Positions 36,274 through 44,874 of a stretch of DNA of 64,000 bases are shown here, piece after piece. Origin of the DNA: Chloroflexota bacterium. GTDB lineage: Bacteria; Chloroflexota; UBA11872; VXNJ01. The stretch's first letter is position 1, and every line of letters starts with the position of its first letter. Location of the stretch: positions 248,001-312,000 of the forward strand of contig JAPOWW010000003.1 of the NCBI GenBank assembly GCA_026707405.1, read 5' to 3'. Made by a program: the position numbers and the translations under genes. The notes under the pieces were generated by a model, which saw nothing but the letters and a program-made list of their open reading frames with translations, was not told the origin of the DNA and did no database searches.

Positions 36274-36391
36274 GCGGGATAGCCGCCCACCAGGGATAAA
36301 CGGTTGCGGTCGGGTTGCCTATGCAACGCGCAATATCAGGACGGCGTGCAGCACTATCACTGAGTTCGAGTCTGGGCGGTGTGGGTGGTAG

Positions 36392-36574
36392 CTAGGACAA
36401 ATTGTCCTGCATATTCCCGCACCGGGTGCAGGCCCAAAACTCCTTCTTTTTCATGCCGAACCAGGAAGACTTGATCCGAAACCGCATGGTTGTTTCGGTC
36501 TTACAAGCCTGACATCTTCCGTCGGCGGTTTCCCCGTCGCGCATTGGCGCAGTGTCCTGTTTAGCTTCGCTCAC
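36392..36574 (-). CDS. Small zinc-ribbon protein
   Basis: 60 residues from GTG 36574; ribosome binding site GAGGGAG lies about 8 nt upstream. Two CxxC pairs (CQAC and CTRC) flank a basic aromatic stretch (MRFRIKSSWFGMKKKEFWA), a pattern of small rubredoxin-like or zinc-ribbon proteins. Function unknown. Divergent from the MoaD-like gene. Confidence 0.65.
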   Translation of the reverse strand: MSEAKQDTAPMRDGETADGRCQACKTETTMRFRIKSSWFGMKKKEFWACTRCGNMQDNLS

Positions 36575-36686
36575 GATTCGCGCTCCCTCACCTCACGCCT
36601 GGCCGGCTCACGGAGTCCTGACGCCCCAGATATTACCCTTATGGCTCTTGTCAATCATCGGCAGGCGGATTTACGTTGCGAAGCGG

Positions 36687-36711
36687 ATTGGATGTTGCGA
36701 TAACATCCAAT
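36687..36711. promoter_or_regulatory. Perfect 10-bp inverted repeat upstream of the MoaD-like gene
   Basis: ATTGGATGTT and AACATCCAAT enclose GCGAT, 72 nt before the GTG start. It lies in the divergent gap shared with the zinc-ribbon gene. It could be an operator for a dimeric regulator or an RNA hairpin in a leader; no T-run follows. Confidence 0.4.
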
Positions 36712-36782
36712 GTGAAAGCTCGAAGGCTGTGCGGGACAGCCGCAACGGGCTGGAGATTGTCGGCTGCGATCGGGAGCGGTAA

Positions 36783-37067
36783 GTGTCAGTCCAAGTGAGA
36801 ATTCCCAGGGTCCTGCGCGGTCACACGGCCGGCAAGTCCAATCTTGATGTCGACGCCGAAAACCTCGCGGACCTCCTCGACCGCCTGTACGAGCAGTTTC
36901 CAACGCTCAAGAACTCGCTATCGTCGGATGGCGTCGACGTGTTGGATCACACGAATATCTTCGTAAACGACGTCGAAGTGCGGGAAATCGGCGGTCTGTC
37001 GGCCGAACTGAAGAGCGGCGACACGGTGACAATCCTGCCGTCGATGGCGGGAGGCGGCTATCCCTGA
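36783..37067 (+). CDS. MoaD/ThiS-family ubiquitin-like sulfur carrier with a two-residue tail after GG
   Basis: 94 residues, GTG start with GGGAG upstream. The pattern matches MoaD/ThiS: VQVRIPRVLRGHTAGKSNLD, LADLLDRLYEQFPTLKNSL, NIFVNDVEVREIGGLSAELK, DTVTILPSMAGGG. Members accept sulfur as a C-terminal thiocarboxylate after adenylation by a MoeB/ThiF-type E1. Here the chain ends AGGGYP, so two residues follow the diglycine and would need removal before activation. No E1, JAMM peptidase or molybdopterin gene is nearby. The last bases overlap the convergent nucleotidyltransferase by 10 nt. Confidence 0.8.
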   Translation: MSVQVRIPRVLRGHTAGKSNLDVDAENLADLLDRLYEQFPTLKNSLSSDGVDVLDHTNIFVNDVEVREIGGLSAELKSGDTVTILPSMAGGGYP

Positions 37068-37831
37068 GGGCAGGGCGCCCGGTCGTTTGCCCCTTTGCGT
37101 GCGACGAGGTTGACGGCCTCCAGATAGGAGTCGATCGACTCGCCGCAGTCAGCCCAGTATCCGTCGAGGACGTTGTATGTCGCCGTACCGGCCCGGATGA
37201 AGTGGTTGTTAACGTCGGTTATCTCCAGCTCGCCCCGGCCCGAAGGCTCCAGCGTCTTGATGACGTCGAACACTTCGCTGCTATAGAAGTAGATACCGAT
37301 CACGGCGAGATCTGATCTCGGGTTCTCCGGTTTCTCCTCGATGCCGGTTATTCGACCGTCCTGAAGCTCCGCTACTCCGTAGGCCGAGGGGTTAGGAACC
37401 TCTTTTAGGATCAGCTTGGCGCCGTTCTGCTGCGCCGCGAACTCGGCTGCGGCCTGGCGGATGTTGGACTCGATTATGTTGTCGCCCAGAATGACCAGGA
37501 TGTCGTCGCCGCCAGCGAACGTCTCTGCCAATCCGAGCGCTTGGGCGATTCCACCGGCCCGCTCCTGATAGGCGTAATGAAGTCTGCTGAAGCCAAACTT
37601 ACGTCCGTCGCCGAGCAGTCTGAGAAAGTCGCCGGCGTTGTTGCCGCCGGTCACGAGCATGGCCTCTTCGACGCCGGCGTTGACAAGCGCTTGCAACGGG
37701 TAGTACACCATGGGCCGGTCGTACACGGGAAGCAGATGCTTGTTGGTTACGGTGGTAATCGGGTAGAGACGGCTGCCGGTGCCGCCCACCAGGACGACGC
37801 CCTTCAGCGATCGGGCGCGTTCAGGTTTCAA
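37058..37831 (-). CDS. Sugar-1-phosphate nucleotidyltransferase (RfbA-like)
   Basis: 257 residues, slightly shorter than RfbA. Nucleotide-binding GGTGSRLYPIT, substrate lysine region TNKHLLPVYDRPMVYYPL, then LVILGDNIIE (metal Asp), SAYGVAEL, GIEEKPENPRSDLAVIGIYFY and ELEITDVNNHFI. It activates a hexose-1-phosphate with a nucleotide, most often to dTDP-glucose. No rfbBCD follow, so the product sugar is undefined. Its ATG overlaps the ftsY stop (ATGA), meaning translational coupling with ftsY, an unusual pairing. Confidence 0.88.
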   Translation of the reverse strand: MKPERARSLKGVVLVGGTGSRLYPITTVTNKHLLPVYDRPMVYYPLQALVNAGVEEAMLVTGGNNAGDFLRLLGDGRKFGFSRLHYAYQERAGGIAQALGLAETFAGGDDILVILGDNIIESNIRQAAAEFAAQQNGAKLILKEVPNPSAYGVAELQDGRITGIEEKPENPRSDLAVIGIYFYSSEVFDVIKTLEPSGRGELEITDVNNHFIRAGTATYNVLDGYWADCGESIDSYLEAVNLVARKGANDRAPCPQG

Positions 37832-38763
37832 TTTCCGGACCTCATGAGCGCATCCACGAACTCTTCGGCGTCGAACGGGGCCAAGTCTTCAATGGACTCG
37901 CCCGTACCAGCAAACTTAACCGGCACTTCAAGCTCTTTCGTTACAGCAAAGACGACGCCGCCTTTGGCGGAGCTGTCGAGCTTGGCGAGCACGATTCCGG
38001 ACACTCCGACGTCCGCATGGAACTCCCGCGCCTGGGCAAGACCGTTTTGGCCGGTGAGGCCGTCCAGCACCAACAACACCTCGTGCGGGGCAGATTCGAT
38101 GCGGCCAGCGAGGACACGACGGACTTTGCGAAGCTCGTTCATCAGATTTCGATTTGTCTGCAAGCGGCCCGCCGTATCGACGATCAGGTAATCTGCCTTG
38201 GTCGCCACGGCGGCTGAAGCGGCGTCGAACGCCACGGCGGCGGGATCGGAACCGGGCGCCTGAGCGACGACCCGCAAATCCAGGCGCCTGCCCCATATTT
38301 CCAACTGATCGATGGCGCCGGCTCGAAACGTGTCGGCGGCCGCAAGCACCGACGTTTTCCCCATTTCCTGAAGAAAATGAGCAAGCTTGGCGACCGTGGT
38401 CGTCTTGCCGGAGCCGTTGACGCCGACCACCAGGATGACGATCGGTTTTCCGGCGGGCGGCTCGGAGACGCCGTTGACACGTAGAGCGTCGATCAAGACT
38501 TCCCGAGCCGCTCCCAACAAGGCGTCGGGGTCCTTGATCCCGTCCGACTTCACGCGGTCTCTGATCGCTTCTGTCAATTCGATCGCCAGGTCGAGTCCCA
38601 CGTCGCCGCTGATAAGGGTTTCTTCCAGCTCTTCCCAGTCGGCGTCGGTGATGCGTGACCGCTCAAATATGCCTGCGAGACGACTTCCAAACCCTCGCCG
38701 GGACTTGGCTGCACCCTGCTCGATATCGCGTCCGCTCCGCCGGCGCTTGAGGCGTTTGAACAT
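37828..38763 (-). CDS. ftsY: Signal recognition particle receptor FtsY
   Basis: 311 residues, compact form without a long acidic N-terminal domain. N domain helical bundle (DWEELEETLISGDVGLDLAI), then the NG GTPase: G1 VVGVNGSGKTTTVAKLA, AADTFRAGAIDQLEIW, G3 YLIVDTAGRLQTN, G4 IVLAKLDSSAKGGVVF, and closing GTGESIEDLAPFDAEEFVDA. It docks ribosome-SRP complexes at the membrane. The basic N-terminus (MFKRLKRRRSGR) probably aids membrane contact. Confidence 0.97.
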   Translation of the reverse strand: MFKRLKRRRSGRDIEQGAAKSRRGFGSRLAGIFERSRITDADWEELEETLISGDVGLDLAIELTEAIRDRVKSDGIKDPDALLGAAREVLIDALRVNGVSEPPAGKPIVILVVGVNGSGKTTTVAKLAHFLQEMGKTSVLAAADTFRAGAIDQLEIWGRRLDLRVVAQAPGSDPAAVAFDAASAAVATKADYLIVDTAGRLQTNRNLMNELRKVRRVLAGRIESAPHEVLLVLDGLTGQNGLAQAREFHADVGVSGIVLAKLDSSAKGGVVFAVTKELEVPVKFAGTGESIEDLAPFDAEEFVDALMRSGN

Positions 38764-38793
38764 CGAGAATCCCTAACCGTCCTGACCGCGCGG

Positions 38794-39681
38794 CTAACGA
38801 TTCGCCGGGAACGGCTGCGGAATGACCGGCCCGTCGACGGGATTATTCGGCAGGAACAACCCTATCTCCGACGCCGACAGATAGTCCGGGCTGCCGTAAT
38901 GGGAGTTGATTCGGATCAACGTATACAGCGTCGGCACGGGCGGATCGAACTCGAACCGCTGCACGTCGGCTATTTGCTCTGCCACGAACACTCCGACCGA
39001 TTGGAGCTGGGAGTCGTCTTTCGCGGGGTCAACCGGGGACACGAACACCTCGAACTCCTTGATGTAGGTGGAGGGATCTTCCGCCGGATGGTTCCAAAGT
39101 ACGATCTTGTCCATCAGCCGGGGCTTATCGCTGATAAATAAGAGATCAATCGGCAGGTCGGCGCTCGCAGAGTGCCACGCTGGGATCTGGGCGTCGGGCA
39201 GACCGTCGTGGAGTCGCTCGGCGTTGTGAAGCGGGTCCGAACTCTGCGAGCTTGCCCGGAGCTGTCCCTCGTTTAGCTGCTCGGCGAAGTCGAACCCTTC
39301 GCCTCCCAGTTCGAATGTTTGGGTAAAGCCGGCCCGAATTCTCCTGATGAGCGTGAAGTCGACTTCGGAACCGGCAGACCGCCAGAAAGCCGATACCAAT
39401 GCCCCGATTCCAACAAAAATCAAGAGTACGACGAACACGCCTATCAGAACGCTTTTGCGGGCGATCCGCCGGAGAATGTTGCGGGGCGTCGGCCGGGACT
39501 CCGCGCGAATCCGGGCGAGTTCAGCTGTTTCTTCGCTACAGCGGGCGCAGAGCAGCCTTTCGTCGACATCTTCGACGCAGTCGCCGCAAAAATGTACGTA
39601 GCATCTGTCGCATCGCTCCTCCGCAACACGATGCGGATGCGAGGGACATGCGGGAGGTTCGCGTAGCTTGGCGCCGATCAT
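38794..39681 (-). CDS. B-box-type zinc finger membrane protein with discoidin-like C-terminal domain
   Basis: 295 residues. N-terminal Cys/His cluster (CPSHPHRVAEERCDRCYVHF, CGDCVEDVDERLLCARC) is a B-box-like zinc finger, then one membrane span (VLIGVFVVLLIFVGIGALV, about 80-98). The exported part (about 125-285) looks like a discoidin/F5-8 carbohydrate-binding fold (PLHNAERLHDGLPDAQIPAW; LPIDLLFIS; YTLIRINSHYGSPDYLSASE). No signal peptide; topology is zinc finger inside, beta domain outside. Lies 30 nt upstream of ftsY on the same strand. Function unknown; each domain call is from motif pattern only. Confidence 0.65.
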   Translation of the reverse strand: MIGAKLREPPACPSHPHRVAEERCDRCYVHFCGDCVEDVDERLLCARCSEETAELARIRAESRPTPRNILRRIARKSVLIGVFVVLLIFVGIGALVSAFWRSAGSEVDFTLIRRIRAGFTQTFELGGEGFDFAEQLNEGQLRASSQSSDPLHNAERLHDGLPDAQIPAWHSASADLPIDLLFISDKPRLMDKIVLWNHPAEDPSTYIKEFEVFVSPVDPAKDDSQLQSVGVFVAEQIADVQRFEFDPPVPTLYTLIRINSHYGSPDYLSASEIGLFLPNNPVDGPVIPQPFPANR

Positions 39682-39747
39682 ATATGCGTATTAGACCCTA
39701 GGCAGGCGATGACAACCACGTCGCCCGCCGGCGAGATCGAATTAGCT

Positions 39748-39963
39748 CTAACGACGCCTTGGAGCGTGGTTTACGTCTACGACTGGCTCGTTGGAGTAGA
39801 CTTCGCCGTTACGAATCTTGAGGTTGAAATGACAGTCGGGATTCGTACAGATCCAGGCCTTGAAATGAACGGCCGCGCCCTGACTGCCGAAATCCGAGAG
39901 TGGTACGAGGTCTCCGTCGCCACAGCTTCTACATTGGGGGAACCCAGAAGTTATTTCTTCCAC
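39748..39963 (-). CDS. Small zinc-finger protein
   Basis: About 71 residues. GTG 39963 lies 8 nt after GGTGAGG; GTG 39969 is an alternative. Cysteines in QCRSCGDGD and WICTNPDCHF make one four-Cys site. A family of such very small zinc ribbons recurs in this window. Function not inferable. Confidence 0.5.
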   Translation of the reverse strand: MEEITSGFPQCRSCGDGDLVPLSDFGSQGAAVHFKAWICTNPDCHFNLKIRNGEVYSNEPVVDVNHAPRRR

Positions 39964-40097
39964 AACCACAACCTCACCCTAGTGCTACCAATTGCACAAA
40001 GTCGTAATCAATTTTCACCGAATGACTGCCGCCTATCAAGAACCAATTCGCGCGTGTCGCGCCTCGGGCGCTATGTACTCCGCCGCTGTTGCTAAGC

Positions 40098-40535
40098 CTA
40101 TGAGGCCGCCATGTCGCCGGTCTCCGCCAGGCGAACTGCGAGCTCCTGGGCGCGTTTCTTTTGCATCCAACGGCGAGTGCTCGCCAGCCGGCGGGCGCGG
40201 TAGTCGAGGTTGGTGGCGTAGCGATGGCGGACGTAGCATTTGCGGCAGCGTTTCGCCCGGATAACCTGCGTGCCACAGTCGACACACGCCTTCGGTTCCC
40301 TGACAACCTTGGGTTTTAGGGCCGCACGACGACGGCGTAGCTCTATTACGCGCTCACGATTGTCGCGCGCCCACTGGCGATTCTTGGCCAGGACCGCGTC
40401 TCGATTGGCGATGTAATACTTTCGGAAGTACTCGGAGAGTCTAGCTTTGCGACCGCACTTGGCGCACAATCCCGCGCGCTTGGACTTACCGTTTCGCTGG
40501 TTCTCGATGTTTACATCGCATTCTTTGCAACGCAT
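40098..40535 (-). CDS. Basic protein with two CxxC...CxxC zinc modules, possible nucleic-acid binder
   Basis: 145 residues; ATG 40535 has GAGGGAG about 6 nt upstream. Module one uses CKEC and CAKC (residues 3-27), module two CVDC and CRKC (84-99). Between and after them the chain is very basic (RERVIELRRRRAALKPKVVR, RARRLASTRRWMQKKRAQEL). The YYIANRDAVLAKNRQWARDN segment is reminiscent of small phage HNH/endonuclease VII-like proteins, but I see no HNH catalytic set. A palindrome (GTTTGTG/CACAAAC) lies upstream at 40597-40618. Probably nucleic-acid binding; role unknown. Confidence 0.65.
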   Translation of the reverse strand: MRCKECDVNIENQRNGKSKRAGLCAKCGRKARLSEYFRKYYIANRDAVLAKNRQWARDNRERVIELRRRRAALKPKVVREPKACVDCGTQVIRAKRCRKCYVRHRYATNLDYRARRLASTRRWMQKKRAQELAVRLAETGDMAAS

Positions 40536-40596
40536 AGCTACTCCCTCGTAACGTTGCTGGGCACCAAGTCGTGGTGTCTGGTATTTCGGGGATCTA

Positions 40597-40618
40597 GTTT
40601 GTGCAGTTTATCACAAAC
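40597..40618. promoter_or_regulatory. Inverted repeat GTTTGTG-N8-CACAAAC
   Basis: A 7-bp perfect inverted repeat in the AT-rich gap between the divergent zinc-module gene and holA, 62 nt upstream of the former. A candidate operator; no further evidence. The rest of 40536-40753 is featureless. Confidence 0.3.
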
Positions 40619-40753
40619 CTCTTGTAGATACTACGCATGAATTTGTGTGTCGTCAATGCTCATTTTCAGATTTTTGGCCGGGCCGATGGCGCGTCGGCGG
40701 CTAGAATCGGGAGACTTGATGTCAACTCCTGAGCAACTAGTCGGGAATATCTT

Positions 40754-41776
40754 GTGATCCACCTAGTACTGGGCGATCGCGGGCCCAGGCTCTCGAAGGT
40801 CGTCGAAAATCTTGCAAGACGTCCGGCGGCGGACGATCTGGACGCGGCCTGGATCGACGCTTCGGAGACCAGTCTCGCGGAGGTTGCAGCATCCGTTCAA
40901 ACTCCGCCGTTCTTTGCGGCTTTGCGGACGGTGGTATTGCTTGACGCTCCAGCCGGCGGGAAGGACGCTACGAAATTCTGGAAGTGGCTCACGTCCACCG
41001 CCGAGTCGCCGCCTGACCGGTTGCTCTTGGTGGTCGCGTTCTACATGGACGGATTGACGCGATCGGTCCGACGGAACTTCGAAAACCGCGCGATGAAGCT
41101 GAAGTCGGAACACGTCGACGTTCAAGTTCTGCGGGAACTGAGGCGAACTGGACGGGACACATCGGCGTTTCAGTGGATTAGAGAGGTTGTGGAGGAAGAG
41201 GGCTTGCACATCGACCGCAGGACCGCGAACTATCTAATAGAAAGATCGACTTTGGACGACGGGTCGCTAGAACAGGAGATCAAGAAGATCGCCGCGCTCA
41301 AGAACTTCGCCGGCCAGATAACCGAGGACGACGTCATGGAGGCTGATCCTCAACCGGCGGAGCGGGCAATCTGGGAATACCTGGACGCAGTGATAGAACG
41401 CCGCACGGGGGCGGCGCTCGACGTATTGACCAGGGCGCTCAACAACGGAGAGCCGCCGGAGCTCGTGCTGGCGATCCTCGGGCGGACCGTACCGAGGCTC
41501 ATCCTGACGAAGGCGCTGGCGGCAGGCCGCACGCCGCCGGGCGAGGTGGCGTCGGCGCTGCGGGTTCCTGCCTGGCAGGCGCGTAAGCTCTCGGGGCAGG
41601 CTTCAAGGTTCGAGTCAAGCGAGTTGCGAAGGATGCTTACGGCGCTCGTCGATCTGGACTTCGACTACAAGGCGGGACGCCTGCCGTACGGGGGGCTGGC
41701 AGCCGGTCTTGAAGCGCTTACCGTACGGTTTTGCTATCGCAGGTTCGCCGAGCGGACAGCGGCGCGAGGGGCGTAG
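40754..41776 (+). CDS. holA: DNA polymerase III delta subunit
   Basis: 340 residues, GTG start. HolA-like blocks: MIHLVLGDRGPRLSKVVENL, LRTVVLLDAPAG, RLLLVVAFYMDGLTRSVRRN, a degenerate AAA+ fold (LIERSTLDDGSLEQEIKKIA), and C-terminal collar residues (LSGQASRFESSELRRMLTAL; DLDFDYKAGRL). It opens the beta clamp within the clamp loader. No Walker A, as expected for delta. Its position beside rpsT, convergent here, is a common bacterial arrangement and supports the call. Confidence 0.9.
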   Translation: MIHLVLGDRGPRLSKVVENLARRPAADDLDAAWIDASETSLAEVAASVQTPPFFAALRTVVLLDAPAGGKDATKFWKWLTSTAESPPDRLLLVVAFYMDGLTRSVRRNFENRAMKLKSEHVDVQVLRELRRTGRDTSAFQWIREVVEEEGLHIDRRTANYLIERSTLDDGSLEQEIKKIAALKNFAGQITEDDVMEADPQPAERAIWEYLDAVIERRTGAALDVLTRALNNGEPPELVLAILGRTVPRLILTKALAAGRTPPGEVASALRVPAWQARKLSGQASRFESSELRRMLTALVDLDFDYKAGRLPYGGLAAGLEALTVRFCYRRFAERTAARGA

Positions 41777-41803
41777 TTAAGGTCTTATTTGGGGATCGCC
41801 CGC

Positions 41804-42109
41804 TTAGGATTCGGGAGACTCTTTTTTGGCCAGTCCGGCGTTCAGCCGGGCCATCAGGCGGGACTTGCGCCTGGCCGCGTTTCGCTGGTGAATGATGCCC
41901 TTTCCAGCGACTACATCGAGCGTCTTGACGGCCTGACCGACGGCGGCGACGGCGGCGTCCATGTCGTCGCCATCGATGGCGGCCCGCGCTTTGGAGACGA
42001 GCGTCCTGGCCGTGTTGCGGGCGGTGCGGTTACGGATTCGACGCGCGGACTCGCGGCGAACCTTCTTGGCGCGAGCGCGGGCCTTCTGGACCTTCTTCTG
42101 AGACGGCAA
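41804..42109 (-). CDS. rpsT: 30S ribosomal protein S20
   Basis: 101 residues, slightly longer than usual because of an acidic tail (KKESPES). The very basic helical sequence with KRVRRESARRIRNRTARN-like text, LDVVAGKGIIHQRNAARRKS and RLMARLNAG is the S20 signature. Binds 16S rRNA early in 30S assembly. Ends 28 nt from holA, convergent. Confidence 0.95.
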   Translation of the reverse strand: MPSQKKVQKARARAKKVRRESARRIRNRTARNTARTLVSKARAAIDGDDMDAAVAAVGQAVKTLDVVAGKGIIHQRNAARRKSRLMARLNAGLAKKESPES

Positions 42110-42217
42110 GCCTAGATTCCAATCATGAGATCAACGGCAAAGTCAGTTGACGAGTATATCAGCGCCGGGCCGGTGCTACGATTGAATTTCCCGTTTCGTT
42201 CTGCAAAACGGGGCATT

Positions 42218-42293
42218 GCGCCCGTAGCTCAGCGGAGAGAGCACTGGTCTTCGGAACCAGGGGTCGGGGGTTCGAATCCCTCCGGGCGCGCCA
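42218..42293 (+). tRNA. tRNA-Arg (UCG anticodon)
   Basis: Cloverleaf with acceptor GCGCCCG/CGGGCGC and D arm GCTC...GAGC. The anticodon stem is CTGGT/ACCAG with loop CTTCGGA, giving anticodon TCG. The T-arm is GGGGG-TTCGAAT-CCCTC (one mismatch or shift at its end), with discriminator G and an encoded CCA at 42291-42293. Confidence 0.93.
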
Positions 42294-42374
42294 AACTGGC
42301 CGGTGAAATGCCCCGCGATGGCGCTTGCCCGACCACGGAGAGTTCTGCGTATTGGGATGGCCCGTTGGGGGACG

Positions 42375-43613
42375 TTATTCGGCGCGTCGGGCTTGTTTGA
42401 CCATGGTCAGCCAGAACACGCCCACGCCCGCCAGGGTTAGGGCGGAGCTCAGCAAGAAGAATTCGCGAAAACCGGCCGCCGCGATGAGGTATCCGCCACC
42501 GGCGCCGAGAAGCGTGCCGGCGAGACCTCCGGCGCCGACGATGGATCCGTAGACGAGCGGTCGCCGGTCCGGGCGGACCACGCTCATAGAGAACACCTGA
42601 TACGCCGGCCAGAAGATCCCGATGGTGAAGCTCATGCTTAAGAAACCGGCTCCAGCGGCGGCGATGCGCGGGATCAGCGCGACGGGCAGCAGCATGAAGG
42701 AGCCGATCATCGCCGCGAAGGCGACGGTGCGGCCGTGTCCCAGCTTCGCGGCAACAAGGGGCATTACGAGGGACGCGGGCGCGGCTATGAGCCAGCCGGC
42801 GCCGATAAGCGATCCTATGAGGACAGTATCCGCGCCCAGGTCGGTTTCCATGTAGACGTTGAAGAATATTTTGGTTGCGGTGAACGCGACTTGCAGAAGC
42901 AGGCTGGTGAACAAGACCAGCGCAACGAGGCTGGCCGCGCCCGCCCCGATGCGGGTCAGGCTTTGCCCAGCGGCCTCGGGAGCCCGTTGCGCGGAGACGC
43001 GCGTCATCCAAATGGAGACGATTGCGACCAGTGCGGCGGAGGTCCATAACGCGTACCGAAACGGGTCTGGTGAGCCTACGGAGGAACCGGTCACGGCGGC
43101 GTACATTGGTGGGAGCCATCCTCCGATCAAGTTTCCGGCGAATCCACCAAGGGCGAGCAGCGCCCAGCGAACGGAGAACGCCTGACTGCGCTGGCGCTCG
43201 CCAACCAGGGTCATCATGAACGGGTTGCCGTAGACGAACCAGACGGATACGGCCAGCGACACCAGTGCGCCTACGGCAATCAGCCAGCCGACCTGTGCTG
43301 CACCCGCCAGCAGTTCTCCGACAGGGAGGATGGCGATCAGCAGGGCCGAGCAGGAGAGGCCGGAGACCATGGGCGCCTTTAGATGCCAACGACCGGCGAG
43401 CAGGGCCGCCGGCAGGGCGGATGCCGCCGCCGCGACGTTGGCGGCTCCGTTGAAGACTCCGATAACCGCTGGGCCGTAACCCAGGCGCAGCAAATAGAGA
43501 TTCACCAAGAGCGTGTAGATGCCGTTGAAGGCCAAGGAATGCAACATGCAGACCAGCACGAAATGCACCGTCGGCTGGTTGAAGCGCCGGACCGCGGCCA
43601 GGTACTGGACCAT
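42375..43613 (-). CDS. Major facilitator superfamily transporter
   Basis: 412 residues from ATG 43613 with about 12 hydrophobic segments. Family features include NLYLLRLGYGPAVIGVFNGA in the first half, WFVYGNPFMMTLVGERQRSQ, RWALLALGGFAGNLIGGWLP, and a mid-chain break rich in RVSAQRAPEAAGQS. The substrate is not deducible. It borders the sugar-catabolic genes on the same strand, so sugar or oligosaccharide import or efflux is a reasonable guess only. Confidence 0.88.
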   Translation of the reverse strand: MVQYLAAVRRFNQPTVHFVLVCMLHSLAFNGIYTLLVNLYLLRLGYGPAVIGVFNGAANVAAAASALPAALLAGRWHLKAPMVSGLSCSALLIAILPVGELLAGAAQVGWLIAVGALVSLAVSVWFVYGNPFMMTLVGERQRSQAFSVRWALLALGGFAGNLIGGWLPPMYAAVTGSSVGSPDPFRYALWTSAALVAIVSIWMTRVSAQRAPEAAGQSLTRIGAGAASLVALVLFTSLLLQVAFTATKIFFNVYMETDLGADTVLIGSLIGAGWLIAAPASLVMPLVAAKLGHGRTVAFAAMIGSFMLLPVALIPRIAAAGAGFLSMSFTIGIFWPAYQVFSMSVVRPDRRPLVYGSIVGAGGLAGTLLGAGGGYLIAAAGFREFFLLSSALTLAGVGVFWLTMVKQARRAE

Positions 43614-43785
43614 CAAGACTCAGGCTTCGGGACGCCGGAGATATCGCGAGATCGACCGGCGGCGGGCACCGCGCGAGGCGGAATAACGGGGATGCCCACA
43701 TTCGCTATAGCGTGTTTACCCGCAACCAAGTAATCGCGCCTCCGGCTTCGGCGTTCCGTCAAACGCTCAGATGGTTTTCTCTGGT

Positions 43786-44874
43786 CTATCCGCGCGCCAG
43801 CTCCGCGGGCGCGACTGTTTGGTGCGAGTCCATCGACATGTAGGCGGCGTGCACGATGCGCAGCGTGTCCAGATTGTCGTCGCCGGGAGTCTCGGGGCGT
43901 CCGCCGGACTCGATGGCGCACATGAGCGAGGCCATAGGGCCTACGAACGCGTCCGGTATCCACATGTCGTCGATCTCCACGTCGAACCAGTGGTCTTCAC
44001 GCAGCTCTTTCGAGGTGAACCGCAAGGTGTCGGGCTGACCATGGGGGTAGTTGTAGAGGAGACCGATAGTGCCGTGGGCCAGGCCCTCGGTTCCCTCGAA
44101 CCGGAAGACGGCGCGCTGGTCCCAGGTCCAGTCCCAGTGATTAACGCGCACCAGACACGTCAGACTGCCGTCGTATTCGAGCACCGTCGTAGTTCTTGTC
44201 TCGGCCTTTTCCGGCTGACCCGGGAACCGCCCCGCCGAGCAGAACAAGCGGTCGGGCATTCCAAACAGAAAGCGCATCGAGTCGAGGTAGTGGATGCTGT
44301 GGTACATGAGGTCCAACCTGGGACTCACCACGAGCCAAGGCCAGGCGCTCCAGTCGCTCATGATGCTTACGTCGATGGTGGCGACCGTAGGCTCGCCAAG
44401 CCAGCCATGTTCCAGCATCCGTTTGCAGGCTCGTATTCCCGGGTCCCAGCGCATCTGCTGGTTTACAGCCAATTGCACTCCGGCGTCGCGCGCCGCGGCG
44501 ACGATGCGCACCGCGTCCGGCAGCTCCTCGGCCAGGGGTTTCTGGCAGAGCAGGTGGCGTCCTGCTCTTGCCGCTTTTACGGCGATATCAGGTTGAAAGG
44601 GGGCCGGCACGGCGATGTCGACTATCTCGATTGCGGGGTCGTCGAGCAGATCTTCGAGCGCCTGATAGACCTTGGGAACGTCGAACTTAGAAGCGGTCTC
44701 GCGAGCGGCTTCCGGGTTCTTGTCGGTGATGCCGACGACGTTGAATCCCGCCTTGTGGTAGGCGGGCAGGTGCCCCACGTTCACAATCGCGCCCGCGCCC
44801 ACGATGCCGATCCCCATTGTTCGATTCAAAGGCAGATCGGGCGCCCAACCGATGTCCAGCTCTTCAGGCGTCAC
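43786..44874 (-). CDS. Gfo/Idh/MocA-family NAD(P)-dependent oxidoreductase
   Basis: 362 residues from GTG 44874 with GGAGGAGGA upstream. N-terminal Rossmann fold: GIGIVGAGAIVNVGHLPAYH, VVGITDKNPEAA, IVDIAVPAP. The family catalytic Lys is in HLLCQKPLAEEL. C-terminal domain carries MYHSIHYLDSMRFLFG (His-x-x-x-Asp), typical for sugar dehydrogenases. Acts on a sugar or sugar derivative; context with fucosidase and other oxidoreductases suggests carbohydrate catabolism. Cytoplasmic. Confidence 0.92.
   Translation of the reverse strand: MTPEELDIGWAPDLPLNRTMGIGIVGAGAIVNVGHLPAYHKAGFNVVGITDKNPEAARETASKFDVPKVYQALEDLLDDPAIEIVDIAVPAPFQPDIAVKAARAGRHLLCQKPLAEELPDAVRIVAAARDAGVQLAVNQQMRWDPGIRACKRMLEHGWLGEPTVATIDVSIMSDWSAWPWLVVSPRLDLMYHSIHYLDSMRFLFGMPDRLFCSAGRFPGQPEKAETRTTTVLEYDGSLTCLVRVNHWDWTWDQRAVFRFEGTEGLAHGTIGLLYNYPHGQPDTLRFTSKELREDHWFDVEIDDMWIPDAFVGPMASLMCAIESGGRPETPGDDNLDTLRIVHAAYMSMDSHQTVAPAELARG

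Noticed and set aside
42229-43701. 490-codon minus-strand frame over the MFS gene and tRNA-Arg
   Set aside because: The MFS frame has clear membrane helices; this one is Arg/Pro-rich and runs antisense through a tRNA.
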